A stretch of DNA of 64,000 nt from an uncultured Oxalobacteraceae bacterium (GCA_946480015.1 CAMLIL010000005.1:38187-102186); one strand, 5' to 3'; positions 43,690 to 52,917 are shown, numbered from the stretch's first letter. Translations and numbers: made by a program. Notes: generated from the sequence alone by a model not told the origin.

Positions 43690-45271
43690 GTATCACCTCC
43701 AGCGCCTGACGCGCCACATCCTGGGCGCTGACCGTGGCCAGATGGCCGACCACTTTTTCCGCCATGCGCGGGTCGACCAGGCCGGCGGCGACTTTTTCGA
43801 TCGCGTGTTCGCGGATGGTGCGCCCGCCCAGCTCGTGCACCCAGTAGGCCATCGCTTCGGTTTTCTCGCCGGCGCGGATGTACTTGAAAAACTGGTCGTC
43901 CGGGACGATGACTTCGGCGATCACCGAGCGGCCGGTGGTGCCCTGCTGCCGGCAGTGCGCGCAGCCGGGGCCGGCGATGCGCACCTTGTGCACGGCGCTG
44001 CCGACCGCCTGGAGCACGCGCGCATAGGCGGCGGGCGGCAATTCGTGCACGTGCTCGGACAGCGGGCGGCTGCAGTGCTGGCACAGCACCTTGACCAGGC
44101 GCTGGCTGATCAGGCCCGTGATGATGGTGTGGTCGGCCACCAGGCTCAGTGGCAGTCCCAGGTCGACCAGCCGGTCGACGATCGCCAGCGCGCTGTTGGC
44201 GTGCACCGTGGTCCAGACCTGGTGCCCGGTCATCGAGGCGCGCAAGGCATTCTGGGCCGAGGCCGCATCGCGCATCTCGCCGATCATGATCACGTCCGGG
44301 TCGAGCCGCATGGCGTTCGAGATCGCCGCGGCGAACAGGCGCGAGCGGTCCGCTTCGGTGCTGGCGTTGGTGACGGCGGTCTGCACGGCGCCCTCGATCG
44401 GATACTCGACCGGGTCTTCCACGGTGAGCACGTGCAGCTTGCCTTCGGCCTCGATGATCTCGCCGCTGAGGATGCGCTGCAGGGTAGTCGATTTGCCCGA
44501 GCCGGTGGGGCCGCTGATGATGTTCATGCCGATCGGCTGCTCCTTGAGCTGCTGCAGCATGGCGGCATGGCCCTCGCCGAAGCCGAGCGGACGCAGGTCG
44601 ACATTGTCGCCGGCATCGTTGTACAGCAGGCGCAGCACCATGACCATGCCTTCGCTGGTGGGCGCGGTGGCGATGCGCACGCCGTACAGCTTGGGCGGCA
44701 GCTTGTCGCGGTCGGCGATGGCGGCGTCCTGGCGTTCCATCGGCTTGTACGAATTGTCCGATACCGAGGTCATCGCGCCGTACAGGGTGGCCAGCAGGCG
44801 CTCGCCGTATTCGCGCGTCTGGCTGCCGGACGGCACCAGATCGTTATGGATGCGGAACAGGATCTCGGTGCAGTTTTTCTTCACCCGGATATGGATGTCG
44901 GAGGCGCGCGCGCCGCAGGCCCTGCTCAGCAGGTCCTTGGCCGTCACCTGCATCATCGAGTGTTCCTGATGCCGCTCGCCGCCGTTCAGGCCCAGCTGGT
45001 AGGTGCGCGCAATGACTTCGATGCGCGTGAACACGACCTGGAACGGACGGTGCATTTTTTCCAGCCGTGCCTGGTAGGACAGCACGTGCGGATTCAGGCT
45101 CTGACCCTCGGCCACCAGCAAGCGGCCATCGCTTAGCAGGCACAGCAGCTTTCTTTCCTCGCCGCTGGCCTCGAACACGCCAGCATTGCTGGCGACGCCG
45201 GTTCCGCTGAAGTCGCACGCGCCGCGCTGGGCAACGTCGGCTTCGGCCGCTCTGGTGGCAAACGCAGTCAT
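43679..45271 (-). CDS. pilQ: PilQ-type pilus assembly ATPase (GspE family)
   Basis: A 530-residue extension motor. Walker A is GPTGSGKSTT, the Asp box is VLTVEDPVEYPIEGAVQ and Walker B is VIMIGEMRDAASAQNAL. A Cys4 zinc motif follows late in the chain (VLCQHCSRPL ... GCAHCRQQG), typical of GspE-type assembly ATPases and absent from retraction motors. It overlaps pilP by ATGA and pilR by 11 bases. Confidence 0.92.
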   Translation of the reverse strand: MTAFATRAAEADVAQRGACDFSGTGVASNAGVFEASGEERKLLCLLSDGRLLVAEGQSLNPHVLSYQARLEKMHRPFQVVFTRIEVIARTYQLGLNGGERHQEHSMMQVTAKDLLSRACGARASDIHIRVKKNCTEILFRIHNDLVPSGSQTREYGERLLATLYGAMTSVSDNSYKPMERQDAAIADRDKLPPKLYGVRIATAPTSEGMVMVLRLLYNDAGDNVDLRPLGFGEGHAAMLQQLKEQPIGMNIISGPTGSGKSTTLQRILSGEIIEAEGKLHVLTVEDPVEYPIEGAVQTAVTNASTEADRSRLFAAAISNAMRLDPDVIMIGEMRDAASAQNALRASMTGHQVWTTVHANSALAIVDRLVDLGLPLSLVADHTIITGLISQRLVKVLCQHCSRPLSEHVHELPPAAYARVLQAVGSAVHKVRIAGPGCAHCRQQGTTGRSVIAEVIVPDDQFFKYIRAGEKTEAMAYWVHELGGRTIREHAIEKVAAGLVDPRMAEKVVGHLATVSAQDVARQALEVIRAF

Positions 45272-45777
45272 CGCATGGCTCCTTTCGGCGCGCTCGACGG
45301 CAATGGCAGCATCAGGCCGGTCGAAGGCAGATTCGGATTGAAGGCGGCATGTTTGGGGGCATTGAGCGCCAGCCGCACGCGCTGCTTCTTGCCCTTCTGG
45401 ATGATCACGCTGCCCGGCGCCACCGACACCACGCGCAGGCCGCCGGCCAGCACGTCGCCCGCCTGCACGTCGACGATGCTGCCGTCGCTGAGCAGCAGGG
45501 TGGCGTAGTTCACGCCGCCCAGGCCTTCGACGCCCTGCACCACCGGGTCGCCCGGGGTCGGGGTTTGCGACAGCTGATTGATCGCGTTCTGCCGCGTGGC
45601 GATATCGTTCTGCTTGCTCAGGATGCTGGCCTGGACGTCCAGCTGCTTCTCGCGCGCCTTCAGCAGCAGGGTCTCGACCTCGATCTGGGTCAGCTTGTCC
45701 GAGGTGGGGTCGGCGAACGCCGCGCCGCAGGACAGCAGCGCCGCCAAGACCACCATGCGTTTGGTTTTATTTAACAT
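45268..45777 (-). CDS. pilP: PilP-like type IVb pilus biogenesis protein
   Basis: A 169-residue periplasmic protein with a signal peptide (RMVVLAALLSCGAAFA) and a coiled-coil region (EVETLLLKAREKQLDVQASI). A small beta domain follows (GGVNYATLLLSDGSIVDVQA, VVSVAPGSVIIQKGKKQRV), typical of secretin-pilot or linker proteins such as R64 PilP. It overlaps pilO2 by 11 bases. Confidence 0.88.
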   Translation of the reverse strand: MLNKTKRMVVLAALLSCGAAFADPTSDKLTQIEVETLLLKAREKQLDVQASILSKQNDIATRQNAINQLSQTPTPGDPVVQGVEGLGGVNYATLLLSDGSIVDVQAGDVLAGGLRVVSVAPGSVIIQKGKKQRVRLALNAPKHAAFNPNLPSTGLMLPLPSSAPKGAMR

Positions 45778-47029
45778 ACATCACTCCCTCAATTGACCAC
45801 TGACCGCCGCGGTAAGACAACTGGTCGATACGTACGCCCGGTTTGTCGAGCACGCTTGCCACCGTCAGCGGCGGCAGGGTGCCGCTGACGATTTTGAATG
45901 TAAAGGTTTGCCACTGTGGAGCCGGCGCGCCGGGCGCCTGTGCCATCGGCGCCGCGCCTGCGATGGTGAACGGCACCCCCATCAGTTGCAGCTGCGCGAC
46001 GATCGGTTCCATTACTTCTTGCCGCGCCAGCAGCGCTTCGGCCGGTTTGTGCTCCAGTTTCAGCGGCTCGGTATAACTGGCCCTCTCGCCGCTCAGATCG
46101 GGTTCGGCGCCCGGCACCTGGACACGCAGGAAACCCAGGGTCGAACCCTGGCGCGACCAGTTGTAGCGCGCCTGCTCGCCGCTGCACACGTAGTCTTCCA
46201 GGCGCCAGCCGCCCGGCGTCAGATAGCGCAGGTGATCGACGCAGGCCTGGGTCAGCCGTTGCGGCGACGCCTTGACGCCCCAGGGCGGCGCCAGCGCGGT
46301 GCGCGGCGCCAGGTTCAGCATCTTCAGGCGCGCCGCCGCAATGGCCAGATCGCGCTCGTGCTCGGCCTGTTGTGCACGCTGGTGCTGCTGCCATTGCACG
46401 CCGAGGAAGACGGCGGCCGTCACACCGGCCGCCGCGGCCATCGGCCAGTACGGACGGCGCGTGTGCAGGTGCTGCAAGGCCCACCAGCGGTGCGGCCGGA
46501 TGCGCCCATCCTTGCGGTGCGGGATCAGGCTGGCGATGCTGCGCGCTTCGAAATTGTGGAAACCGTAGTCGGCCAGTTCCTCGTCGCCGATGACCACGTT
46601 CCAGCCGCCCAGGCCGTAGTCGCCGTGCAGGCGCTCGAGCACTTCTTCCTTGCTGCCGGCGAAGTCGCCATTGGGCAGGAAGTTGGCGTCGCGCACCGCG
46701 AAATAGGCCCACTGCCCGTCCGGCAGCTTCAGCGCGGCCAGCCAGTTGTGGACGCGCTGCTTTTCGCCGTCGTAGACCGCGCCTTCGATGGCCAGGGTTT
46801 TCGACACCACCGCGCCCAGCGAAAACATGCCGCGGCGCGCGCCGTCGCCGGTATGGGCGAAGCCGGCTTGCGCGGTGGACTGGTCGGTGCGCAGCACCAG
46901 CAGGTCCGAATCGATCTTCCTGGCCAGTTCGCGCGCTTCGCGCACCAGTTCGCGCGGGCGCGACAGCGACTGCCAGAACAGGCCGCAGACGAACTTGTGC
47001 TTGTCTATCTGGGTGATATAGATCGTCAT
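45767..47029 (-). CDS. pilO2: Type 4b pilus protein PilO2
   Basis: A 420-residue inner-membrane protein. The first 190 residues form a cytosolic domain (ITQIDKHKFVCGLFWQSLSR and DGQWAYFAVRDANFLPNGDF). A transmembrane helix is at about 200-220 (YWPMAAAAGVTAAVFLGV) and a periplasmic domain follows, ending LSYRGGQWSIEGVMYVK. This is the plan of R64 PilO and links the motor complex to the secretin. It lies 19 bp after pilN. Confidence 0.88.
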   Translation of the reverse strand: MTIYITQIDKHKFVCGLFWQSLSRPRELVREARELARKIDSDLLVLRTDQSTAQAGFAHTGDGARRGMFSLGAVVSKTLAIEGAVYDGEKQRVHNWLAALKLPDGQWAYFAVRDANFLPNGDFAGSKEEVLERLHGDYGLGGWNVVIGDEELADYGFHNFEARSIASLIPHRKDGRIRPHRWWALQHLHTRRPYWPMAAAAGVTAAVFLGVQWQQHQRAQQAEHERDLAIAAARLKMLNLAPRTALAPPWGVKASPQRLTQACVDHLRYLTPGGWRLEDYVCSGEQARYNWSRQGSTLGFLRVQVPGAEPDLSGERASYTEPLKLEHKPAEALLARQEVMEPIVAQLQLMGVPFTIAGAAPMAQAPGAPAPQWQTFTFKIVSGTLPPLTVASVLDKPGVRIDQLSYRGGQWSIEGVMYVK

Positions 47030-47047
47030 GGTGGAATGCCTCGCCGC

Positions 47048-48754
47048 TTAGGAACCGACAGTCGTTGGGGTGATCAGGATCACGATCGATTCTTTGCTGG
47101 AGCCGGACTTGAAGCCACCGCCGAGCAGCGGGTTGCGGGCATTGCCCACGCCCTGGCGATCGATGTTGTCGTCGGTCTGCTCGAAGCCGCTGATGATCAG
47201 GGTTTCGTTCGACTTGAGCGACACGCGCTGCAGGAAGTTGCGGGTATCGACTTCCGGCGTTTCGATCTTGCTGGTGCCGCTCTGCACTTCGCGGATGCCG
47301 CGCAGCGACGAGATGTCGGTGGAAAACTGCAGCAGCACGGTGCCGTTGGTGAGCACATGCGGCAGGATGCTCATGTTGAAGCCCGAGGTGACCGTGCCCG
47401 GCACCAGGGTGGTGGTGGTGCCGACCTGGGCCACTACCGTGGTCGAGGACGACTGCAGGTAGGACGTCTGCTTGGCCACCTGCACCGGCACCGGCTGGTT
47501 ATTGAGCGTGACGACCGACGCGGTGGTCTGGCGCCGCACCTTGCCCTGCTTGGACAGGGCCTGGATGATGGCGCTGCTGCCGGCGAAGCGCGAGTTGCCC
47601 ACGATGCCGGCGAACAGGCGGTTGGCCTCGGCGTTGACCGGCATGGCGCTGGTGATCTGGTACTTCTCGCGCAGGGTGCTGTACACCAGGTTCCAGTCGA
47701 TGCCGTAGTTCTCGTCGTCCTCCAGATTGACCGACAGCACCGTCACATTGATCACGACCTGGCGCGACAGGGTCTTGTTTTCATTGTCGATATAGCTGGC
47801 TACCCGCTCGAGCGTGTCGGGGGTGTCGACGACGGTGATGGAACCGGTGGCCGGCGAGACCACCACCTTGCCGTAGGCCGACAGCATGGCCTTGATCGCG
47901 CTTTCGATGCTGCCGTAGACCGACAGGCGCGAGGCCACCGCGGTGTTCTGGATGTTGTTGGAGCTGACTCCGTTGGAGCCGGCAGCGCCCGCGCCGCCGC
48001 CGCTGGAGCCGCCCGCGCCGCCGCCGCTGCTGCCGCTGTTGACGCCGCCGGTCGAGCTGGCCCCGCTGGAGACCTGGGCGGTGAAGCTGGAATCGCCCGG
48101 CAGGGTGCTGATCTGGAACGTGCGCGAGTCGGTATGGTAAAACTGGATGGTGCCCTCGACATACTTCCACGACACGCCGAAGCGCGCGGCGGCGGTATCG
48201 AGCAAGCCCTTGAAATTGCCGTTGGCGTAGTAGATGCGCACCGGCGCGGCTGCCGCGCTGGCGGCGGTGCTCACGGTGCCGCCCAGGCCGGGACGCGGGA
48301 GCCCTGGCGGCAGCGCGGGCAGGCCGCCCAGGCCACCCAGGCCGGCGCCAGCTGCGCCCATGCCGGCGCTAGCTGGCATGGTGCGCCCCTGATCGGCAAT
48401 GTTGAGGGCATCCGGCGTGACCCGGGTAGGCAGGCCGGAGCGCAGGCTGATGCGCTCGGCCAGCTCCGACAGGTTGGCCACGGTCTTGTCAAACGTCGCG
48501 TCCTGATAGAACACCGCCGGCAAGGTCGGCTGGCCAACCTTGACGACGTCCTTGCCCAGCCAGATGCCGGTTTCATGGCTTACCGACAGCGGCGACTTGG
48601 TCACCACGCCCGGCGCGGTGCGGCCGGTATCCTTGACCAGAGTGGAAATCTTTTCGCCGGTCTCGTCGACGCGCTGGTCGACCTTCTGCGACAGCCCGCT
48701 GCAAGCCGACAGCAGCAACAGCGCCGCCAGGGCGCTCGAAAGTTTAGCGTTCAT
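47048..48754 (-). CDS. pilN: PilN-type lipoprotein secretin
   Basis: A 568-residue outer-membrane channel protein. The lipoprotein signal is MNAKLSSALAALLLLSACSG with Cys at 18. N-domains lead to a Gly/Ser-rich loop (about residues 200-235) and the secretin core (LVPGTVTSGFNMSILPHVLT, TRNFLQRVSLKSNETLIISG). It ends in ESIVILITPTTV, the secretin signature end. A Gly/Pro/Leu low-complexity run lies near residues 120-150. Its start overlaps the stop of the preceding gene as TAATG. Confidence 0.93.
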   Translation of the reverse strand: MNAKLSSALAALLLLSACSGLSQKVDQRVDETGEKISTLVKDTGRTAPGVVTKSPLSVSHETGIWLGKDVVKVGQPTLPAVFYQDATFDKTVANLSELAERISLRSGLPTRVTPDALNIADQGRTMPASAGMGAAGAGLGGLGGLPALPPGLPRPGLGGTVSTAASAAAAPVRIYYANGNFKGLLDTAAARFGVSWKYVEGTIQFYHTDSRTFQISTLPGDSSFTAQVSSGASSTGGVNSGSSGGGAGGSSGGGAGAAGSNGVSSNNIQNTAVASRLSVYGSIESAIKAMLSAYGKVVVSPATGSITVVDTPDTLERVASYIDNENKTLSRQVVINVTVLSVNLEDDENYGIDWNLVYSTLREKYQITSAMPVNAEANRLFAGIVGNSRFAGSSAIIQALSKQGKVRRQTTASVVTLNNQPVPVQVAKQTSYLQSSSTTVVAQVGTTTTLVPGTVTSGFNMSILPHVLTNGTVLLQFSTDISSLRGIREVQSGTSKIETPEVDTRNFLQRVSLKSNETLIISGFEQTDDNIDRQGVGNARNPLLGGGFKSGSSKESIVILITPTTVGS

Positions 48755-49332
48755 TATTCGGTCCCTTTTGCGACAATACGCAGTACGCGGTTGCCATCGT
48801 AGAAAATCGCTTTCATTGGAATTTCGGCGCTGTCCATGCTCTTGGCGACCATCTCGACCGCTTCGGTGAAGCTGCCGCGGATCTCGGTACGCACGCTGAC
48901 GGCGTAGTCCACCGGCAGCTCCCACACCAGCTGCCAGCCGGCCGCCGCGGCCCAGCGCGCCAGCGTCGTATTGAGAGTCTTGTCGGCCGGCCTGACTTCC
49001 CAGGCAGGCTGCGGCGCTGCCGGCGCTGCCGGCGCTGCCGGCGCGGCGCCGGCGCCGCCGCCGGCCTGCTCCTCCGGCGCGGCATGTAGGGCGCTGCCCG
49101 AGGCCGTTGCGGCCTCCATCAGGTCAGCGTGACTTTCTGTGCACAGTTCCCCGCCCACACCCTGCCCAAGGCCGGCTCCGGTTTGGGTGTGTGGCATCTG
49201 TGCAAACGTTTTCTCAAGTGCGTTAACAGCCGGCGCCGCCGCGCTCGTGGTGCCGGCCAGGCAAAGTAGTGCGCCCAGTAGCGTGACGGACCAGGTCCTG
49301 TGCTGCGGTAGCGGTCGGTGACTCCAATGCAT
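48754..49332 (-). CDS. pilL: PilL/TcpQ-domain pilus protein, first gene of the operon
   Basis: A 192-residue exported protein. A signal peptide covers about residues 1-31 (WSVTLLGALLCLAGTTSAAA). An Ala/Pro-rich linker follows (around 95-110). The C-terminal TcpQ-like domain reads WEVRPADKTLNTTLARWAAA, GWQLVWELPVDYAVSVRTEI and ends FYDGNRVLRIV. In R64 and TCP systems such proteins guide or stabilise the secretin. AAGGAG seven bases upstream sets the ATG at 49332. Confidence 0.85.
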   Translation of the reverse strand: MHWSHRPLPQHRTWSVTLLGALLCLAGTTSAAAPAVNALEKTFAQMPHTQTGAGLGQGVGGELCTESHADLMEAATASGSALHAAPEEQAGGGAGAAPAAPAAPAAPQPAWEVRPADKTLNTTLARWAAAAGWQLVWELPVDYAVSVRTEIRGSFTEAVEMVAKSMDSAEIPMKAIFYDGNRVLRIVAKGTE

Positions 49333-49374
49333 GCTGTTCTCCTTCGTGATTCGACTTTGCGATGTGGTGCGCAA

Positions 49375-49725
49375 CTGGACAGTTAATACAGGCAGACAGG
49401 AAAAAGGTTCAAAATTCTGTGTGTTGACAAGACGATACGGAACCTGCTGCTGCGCCCGCGGGGCGCGATGCAGGCGCTCGCAACGGCATGTTCACGAGTA
49501 AGTGGCAGCACACAGAATTTAGTTCGTTTTTATTTGACGCTGTCTCCGCAGGATATTGAACAACGCTGAACCGCCGGGGTGCCCGGGCAGCAGCGATGGA
49601 ACTGCCGCCGCCGCCTCACCACCCATGGTCACAACAAGCGACGATTTTTTTCTCCCCCACCCCCAATTCAATGAAAGCGGTTCACATGGCGCTCACCGAG
49701 GCTGACGAACAGGAAGGACGACGCC
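49375..49725. other. Gap upstream of the pilus operon, with a spaced inverted repeat
   Basis: This 351-bp region holds the candidate promoter. It also holds a perfect 12-bp inverted repeat: AAATTCTGTGTG at 49412-49423 and CACACAGAATTT at 49509-49520, separated by 85 bp. One arm abuts the -35 element, so the pair could be regulator sites or ends of a tiny mobile element. Nothing else is recognised. Confidence 0.45.
49383..49412 (-). promoter_or_regulatory. Candidate promoter of the pilus operon
   Basis: Read on the minus strand, TTGAAC at 49412-49407 and TATTAA at 49388-49383 are 18 bp apart, with a TG just upstream of the -10. Transcription would start near 49376, leaving a leader of about 44 nt before the first pil start codon. 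A good fit by eye but unproven. Confidence 0.4.
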
Positions 49726-50490
49726 ATGACGGGCGCATTACGCGAGACTGATTTGCAGCCGCTGAGCGAGCTGCTGCTCGATGAGGCGCGGATTCACGGT
49801 CCAGGCGGGCTGCTGGGCCGCTCAGGGCTGATGGCGCGCATGATGAAGGAGCTGGCCGAATGTCTGCTGGCGGCGGAGTTGCAGCAGCATCTGCTGCGCC
49901 CGGCCCTGCAGGAGACCGTCAAACTGGGCAATTATCGCAACGGCAGCACGCCCAAGACCGTGTCCACCAACGTGGGCAAGATCGAGCTGGCGGTGCCGCG
50001 CGTGCGCTTTTCGACCTTCGTGCCGCAGCTGGTGCCGCGCTACCAGCGCCAGATTCCCGGCTTCGACCACACCATCGTCGTGCTGTACGCGCGCGGCCTG
50101 CCCGACGAGATGGTGCGCGCACGCCTGCTGGGCCTGTACGGCGCGGATGCCTGGGAAGAACTCGGTGACGCCCTGACCGGAGCGCTGTTGCGGCACACCG
50201 TACGCTGGCGTGCACGCCGGCTCGATCCGGACTGTGCGCTGCTCTATTGCGACGCCCTGCCCGCGCCGACGCCCTTGCTGTTCGCGCTGGCCATGTCGGC
50301 CGAGGGCGAAAGGGATGTGCTGGGCATGTGGAGCGGGCACGCCGGCCAGCCGGGACTGTGGGGCGCGGCGCTCGGCGAACTCAGGCAGCGTGGTTTGCTG
50401 ATCCCGGACATGATCGCCGGCGATGCCGCGGTGGTGCGCCAGGCCGCCGCGCAGGTCTATCCTGGCGCGCGGTTCTGGCCGATCCGCTAA
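49726..50490 (+). pseudogene. Truncated IS256-family (mutator-type) transposase
   Basis: A 254-residue frame covers the N-terminal part and start of the catalytic domain of an IS256-type transposase: AELQQHLLRPALQETVKLGN, then KTVSTNVGKIELAVPRVRF. The first catalytic Asp is in LLYCDALPAPTP and the second in DMIAGDAAVV. The chain ends shortly after (YPGARFWPIR). Full-length members are about 400 residues and carry the catalytic Glu later, so this copy cannot transpose unaided. It sits between the pilus operon and pilT. The intact frame could reflect a recent truncation or domestication. Confidence 0.75.
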
Positions 50491-50513
50491 GCGGGAAGCA
50501 AGGGATACTGCAC

Positions 50514-51608
50514 TTAGCGCTTGCCGTTGAGCATGTCGTGCAGTTCCAGCCGATTGTAGGCGGTGCGCATGGCATCCTTGGCGCTGACGGCTTTTTTGGC
50601 GACCAGCTGCGCCAGCACTTCATTCAGGCCGCGCGACATATTGTCTTCCTTGCGCCGCATGTAGTCGCCGATCAGATGCAGTTTGGACAGGTCGGCGATA
50701 TACGGTGCGATCTGCTGGTTGTTGTTGAAGACCATTTCGTGAGCCAGCACCACATCGTCCCCCTGCTCGTTCGGCACCAGGCTCTGGAAGATGACGCCGA
50801 TGAGCGACTTGGCCAGTCCGGCGGCGCGCTGCTCGCGCTGCTCGGCGGGGAAAAACCCCAGCAGCTTGCCGATGGCGCTCACGGCGCTGTTGGTATGCAG
50901 GGTCGCCAGCACCAGGTGGCCCGATTCGCCGGCGTGCAGGACGGTGTCGGCGGTGTCGAAATCGCGGATTTCCCCGACCATCAGCACGTCCGGTTTCTGG
51001 CGCATGGCTTCGCGCAGGCCGCTGGAAAAGCTGGCGGTGTCGGCCGGCACCTCCTTTTGCGAAATGATCGAGTACTTGCGCTGCAGCTGGTACTCGATCG
51101 GTTCTTCAATGGTGATGATGTGCGCGCTGCGGTTGGCGTTGATGTGCTCGAGCATCGAGGCGATGGTGGTGGTTTTGCCGGACCCGGTCGGCCCGGTCAC
51201 CAGGATGATGCCGCTGGTCGCTTCGAGCATGGTTTTGACGTACTGCGGCAAGCCAATCTTGTCGAGCGCGATCGGGTGCAGCGGCAGGCGCCGCACCGAA
51301 ATGGTGACCTTGCTGCCGCCCGAGCTGCGGTACACATTGCAGCGCAGCCGGTAGTCGGTCAGCACGAACGGGCGGTCGATGGCCTGTTCGACGATCTTGT
51401 CTTCCCAGTCCTCGTCGATGGCCTGGAGCAGCGGGACCATGTCTTCCAGGGTCACAGGATCGTCGCCGGCCTGGCGCCAGCCGCGCGGCGTCTTGATCAT
51501 CATCGGCATGTCTTGCTCCACATGGATATCCGAGAAACTCTGCCCGGAATTTACCAGGGAAATCAATTCGTCTAACAATTCGCGGGACAGGGAAAAGGCG
51601 TTGGACAT
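50514..51608 (-). CDS. pilT: PilT-type pilus retraction ATPase
   Basis: A 364-residue retraction motor. Walker A is GPTGSGKTTT, the Asp box is IITIEEPIEYQL and Walker B is VLMVGEIRDFDTADTVL. The His box reads LVLATLHTNSAVSAIGKLLG, and no zinc motif is present, as expected for PilT/BfpF. It lies on the pilus strand but is separated from the operon by the IS256-type fragment. Confidence 0.9.
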   Translation of the reverse strand: MSNAFSLSRELLDELISLVNSGQSFSDIHVEQDMPMMIKTPRGWRQAGDDPVTLEDMVPLLQAIDEDWEDKIVEQAIDRPFVLTDYRLRCNVYRSSGGSKVTISVRRLPLHPIALDKIGLPQYVKTMLEATSGIILVTGPTGSGKTTTIASMLEHINANRSAHIITIEEPIEYQLQRKYSIISQKEVPADTASFSSGLREAMRQKPDVLMVGEIRDFDTADTVLHAGESGHLVLATLHTNSAVSAIGKLLGFFPAEQREQRAAGLAKSLIGVIFQSLVPNEQGDDVVLAHEMVFNNNQQIAPYIADLSKLHLIGDYMRRKEDNMSRGLNEVLAQLVAKKAVSAKDAMRTAYNRLELHDMLNGKR

Positions 51609-51818
51609 GATGCGCTCGCGGTGGGGAAATTGGCCGAGTATAGCCTAGCGGCCACTCGAGGAACAGAAATGCCGACAGCGCCGCGCGGCCATCGGCCTGG
51701 CGCATTTATTAGTTGTCAATTTGAAATAAATGACAAATAATCGTGCTTCATCCCCCGATCGAGCGCCGATGTTCACTTGTTCACGCCGTATTGCCGGCGC
51801 TGCCTGACCTGATCCGCG

Positions 51819-52286
51819 TCATTTGCACACGAAAATCGTCGGCATGCGCTGCGCGCCTTCGCGTTCGACCGTGACCGTGCATTCGGTCGCTTTCTCTGGG
51901 ATGCGCCGAGCAAGTTCGACAGGGCCGTAGGCGCAATACACCCAGGTCTCATACCAATGGGGCACGTCGAAGGTCCAGAGCGTGACCGACACCGCGCGCT
52001 TGCCGCGCTTGGTGGTGCCGCCCGAAGTTGGCTTGAGATAAGCCTGCTCGTCGGGCGCGCCATGCAGCATTCCCGCCCCGTCAATTCGGCGCCCCGCCGG
52101 CGCCGACACGGTCCAGCCGTTGGCCTGCTCGTGCGTCGGCACCATCCCGGCCGGCAGCGACTGGGGACACTCGACGCGAAACGGCGCCGCCAGCGCGGCG
52201 TGTGCCGCTACCGGATGGCTGACAAGCCAGGCAATAACGCCCACCGTGGTCAGCGCAAGGCGCCACGGAAAGTCGCGGCCGCTCAT
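51819..52286 (-). CDS. STY0301-family exported protein, probable immunity partner
   Basis: A 155-residue periplasmic protein with a signal peptide (LALTTVGVIAWLVSHPVAAH, cleaved after AHA). A beta-rich domain with paired cysteines follows (RVECPQSLPAG, WVYCAYGPVE, ATECTVTVE, TIFVCK), which I recall as the STY0301 family. It overlaps the preceding gene by ATGA. The pairing with a BPSL0067-type enzyme suggests it is the periplasmic inhibitor of that enzyme; this is inference from gene order and export. Confidence 0.7.
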   Translation of the reverse strand: MSGRDFPWRLALTTVGVIAWLVSHPVAAHAALAAPFRVECPQSLPAGMVPTHEQANGWTVSAPAGRRIDGAGMLHGAPDEQAYLKPTSGGTTKRGKRAVSVTLWTFDVPHWYETWVYCAYGPVELARRIPEKATECTVTVEREGAQRMPTIFVCK

Positions 52287-52726
52287 TTTGCGATCACGTG
52301 GAACGCGAGCGCGTTGTTGCCTGCATTTCGCCACCTCCCGTTCGGGAGCTTGCGCTCGCTGGGCGGCGGGATCCGGATGAAGCGCTTGCCCACGAACAGG
52401 CGATTGCTGTCGGTGTTGTACTGGTCCATTATCCACATTCCTCCCTTGGCAACGCTCAGCAGCATGGCCGCGTGATGGCAGGAACCCGGATAGCCCACCG
52501 GGCAGGTCTGCGGATAGCGACCATTGTCGAACGTTGCGATCGCGGTCCCGCGCGGGATTACCTTGCCGGCTTGGTATGCCTCCATCACATTGTCCCCCGG
52601 CTTCCACGCCTGCGTCGACACTCCCTTGAGTCCCGGCACCATCAGCTTGATCAGGTCGACGCACGTGCCCGACCCGAATAGCGCGTGGTCTTGAAGGGAA
52701 TCGACGGCCGTATAAATGTAGGGCAT
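52283..52726 (-). CDS. BPSL0067-family protein, probable peptidoglycan amidase effector
   Basis: A 147-residue protein without a signal peptide. An NlpC/P60-like catalytic Cys is seen in GSGTCVDLIKL and a His in GSCHHAAMLLSV, followed by MWIMDQYN. BPSL0067-type proteins resemble small amidase effectors delivered by type VI secretion. No signal peptide plus an exported downstream partner fits an effector that enters rival periplasms while the producer is protected. No secretion genes are nearby. Confidence 0.65.
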   Translation of the reverse strand: MPYIYTAVDSLQDHALFGSGTCVDLIKLMVPGLKGVSTQAWKPGDNVMEAYQAGKVIPRGTAIATFDNGRYPQTCPVGYPGSCHHAAMLLSVAKGGMWIMDQYNTDSNRLFVGKRFIRIPPPSERKLPNGRWRNAGNNALAFHVIAK

Positions 52727-52917
52727 ATCCGCACCTCTTGTCGCTGTTCACGGGCCTTTATCGTCGGCCAATGCCAGGAGAGAGGCGTTGCGAACTGGCA
52801 ATTACCCAGTTGACGGGCCACAATTTCAAGTTTTCTCGATGTCGCTCCAATACTCGCTATACCTCCCTGCCACCCATGAAAGCGCACGATGAAAAGATTA
52901 ATTACCTCCACCTTCCT

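Noticed and set aside
37599..45774. Long open frames antisense to the pilus genes, for example 39,065-40,669, 40,230-42,548 and 43,337-45,136 on the plus strand
   Set aside because: They are third-position GC shadows of well-supported pil genes, with compositions rich in Arg, His, Gly and Ala and no domains.
45908..48802. A 964-codon plus-strand frame opposite pilN and pilO2
   Set aside because: Low-complexity Arg/Ala/Gly/His translation opposite a clear secretin and PilO2; no ribosome binding site or homology.
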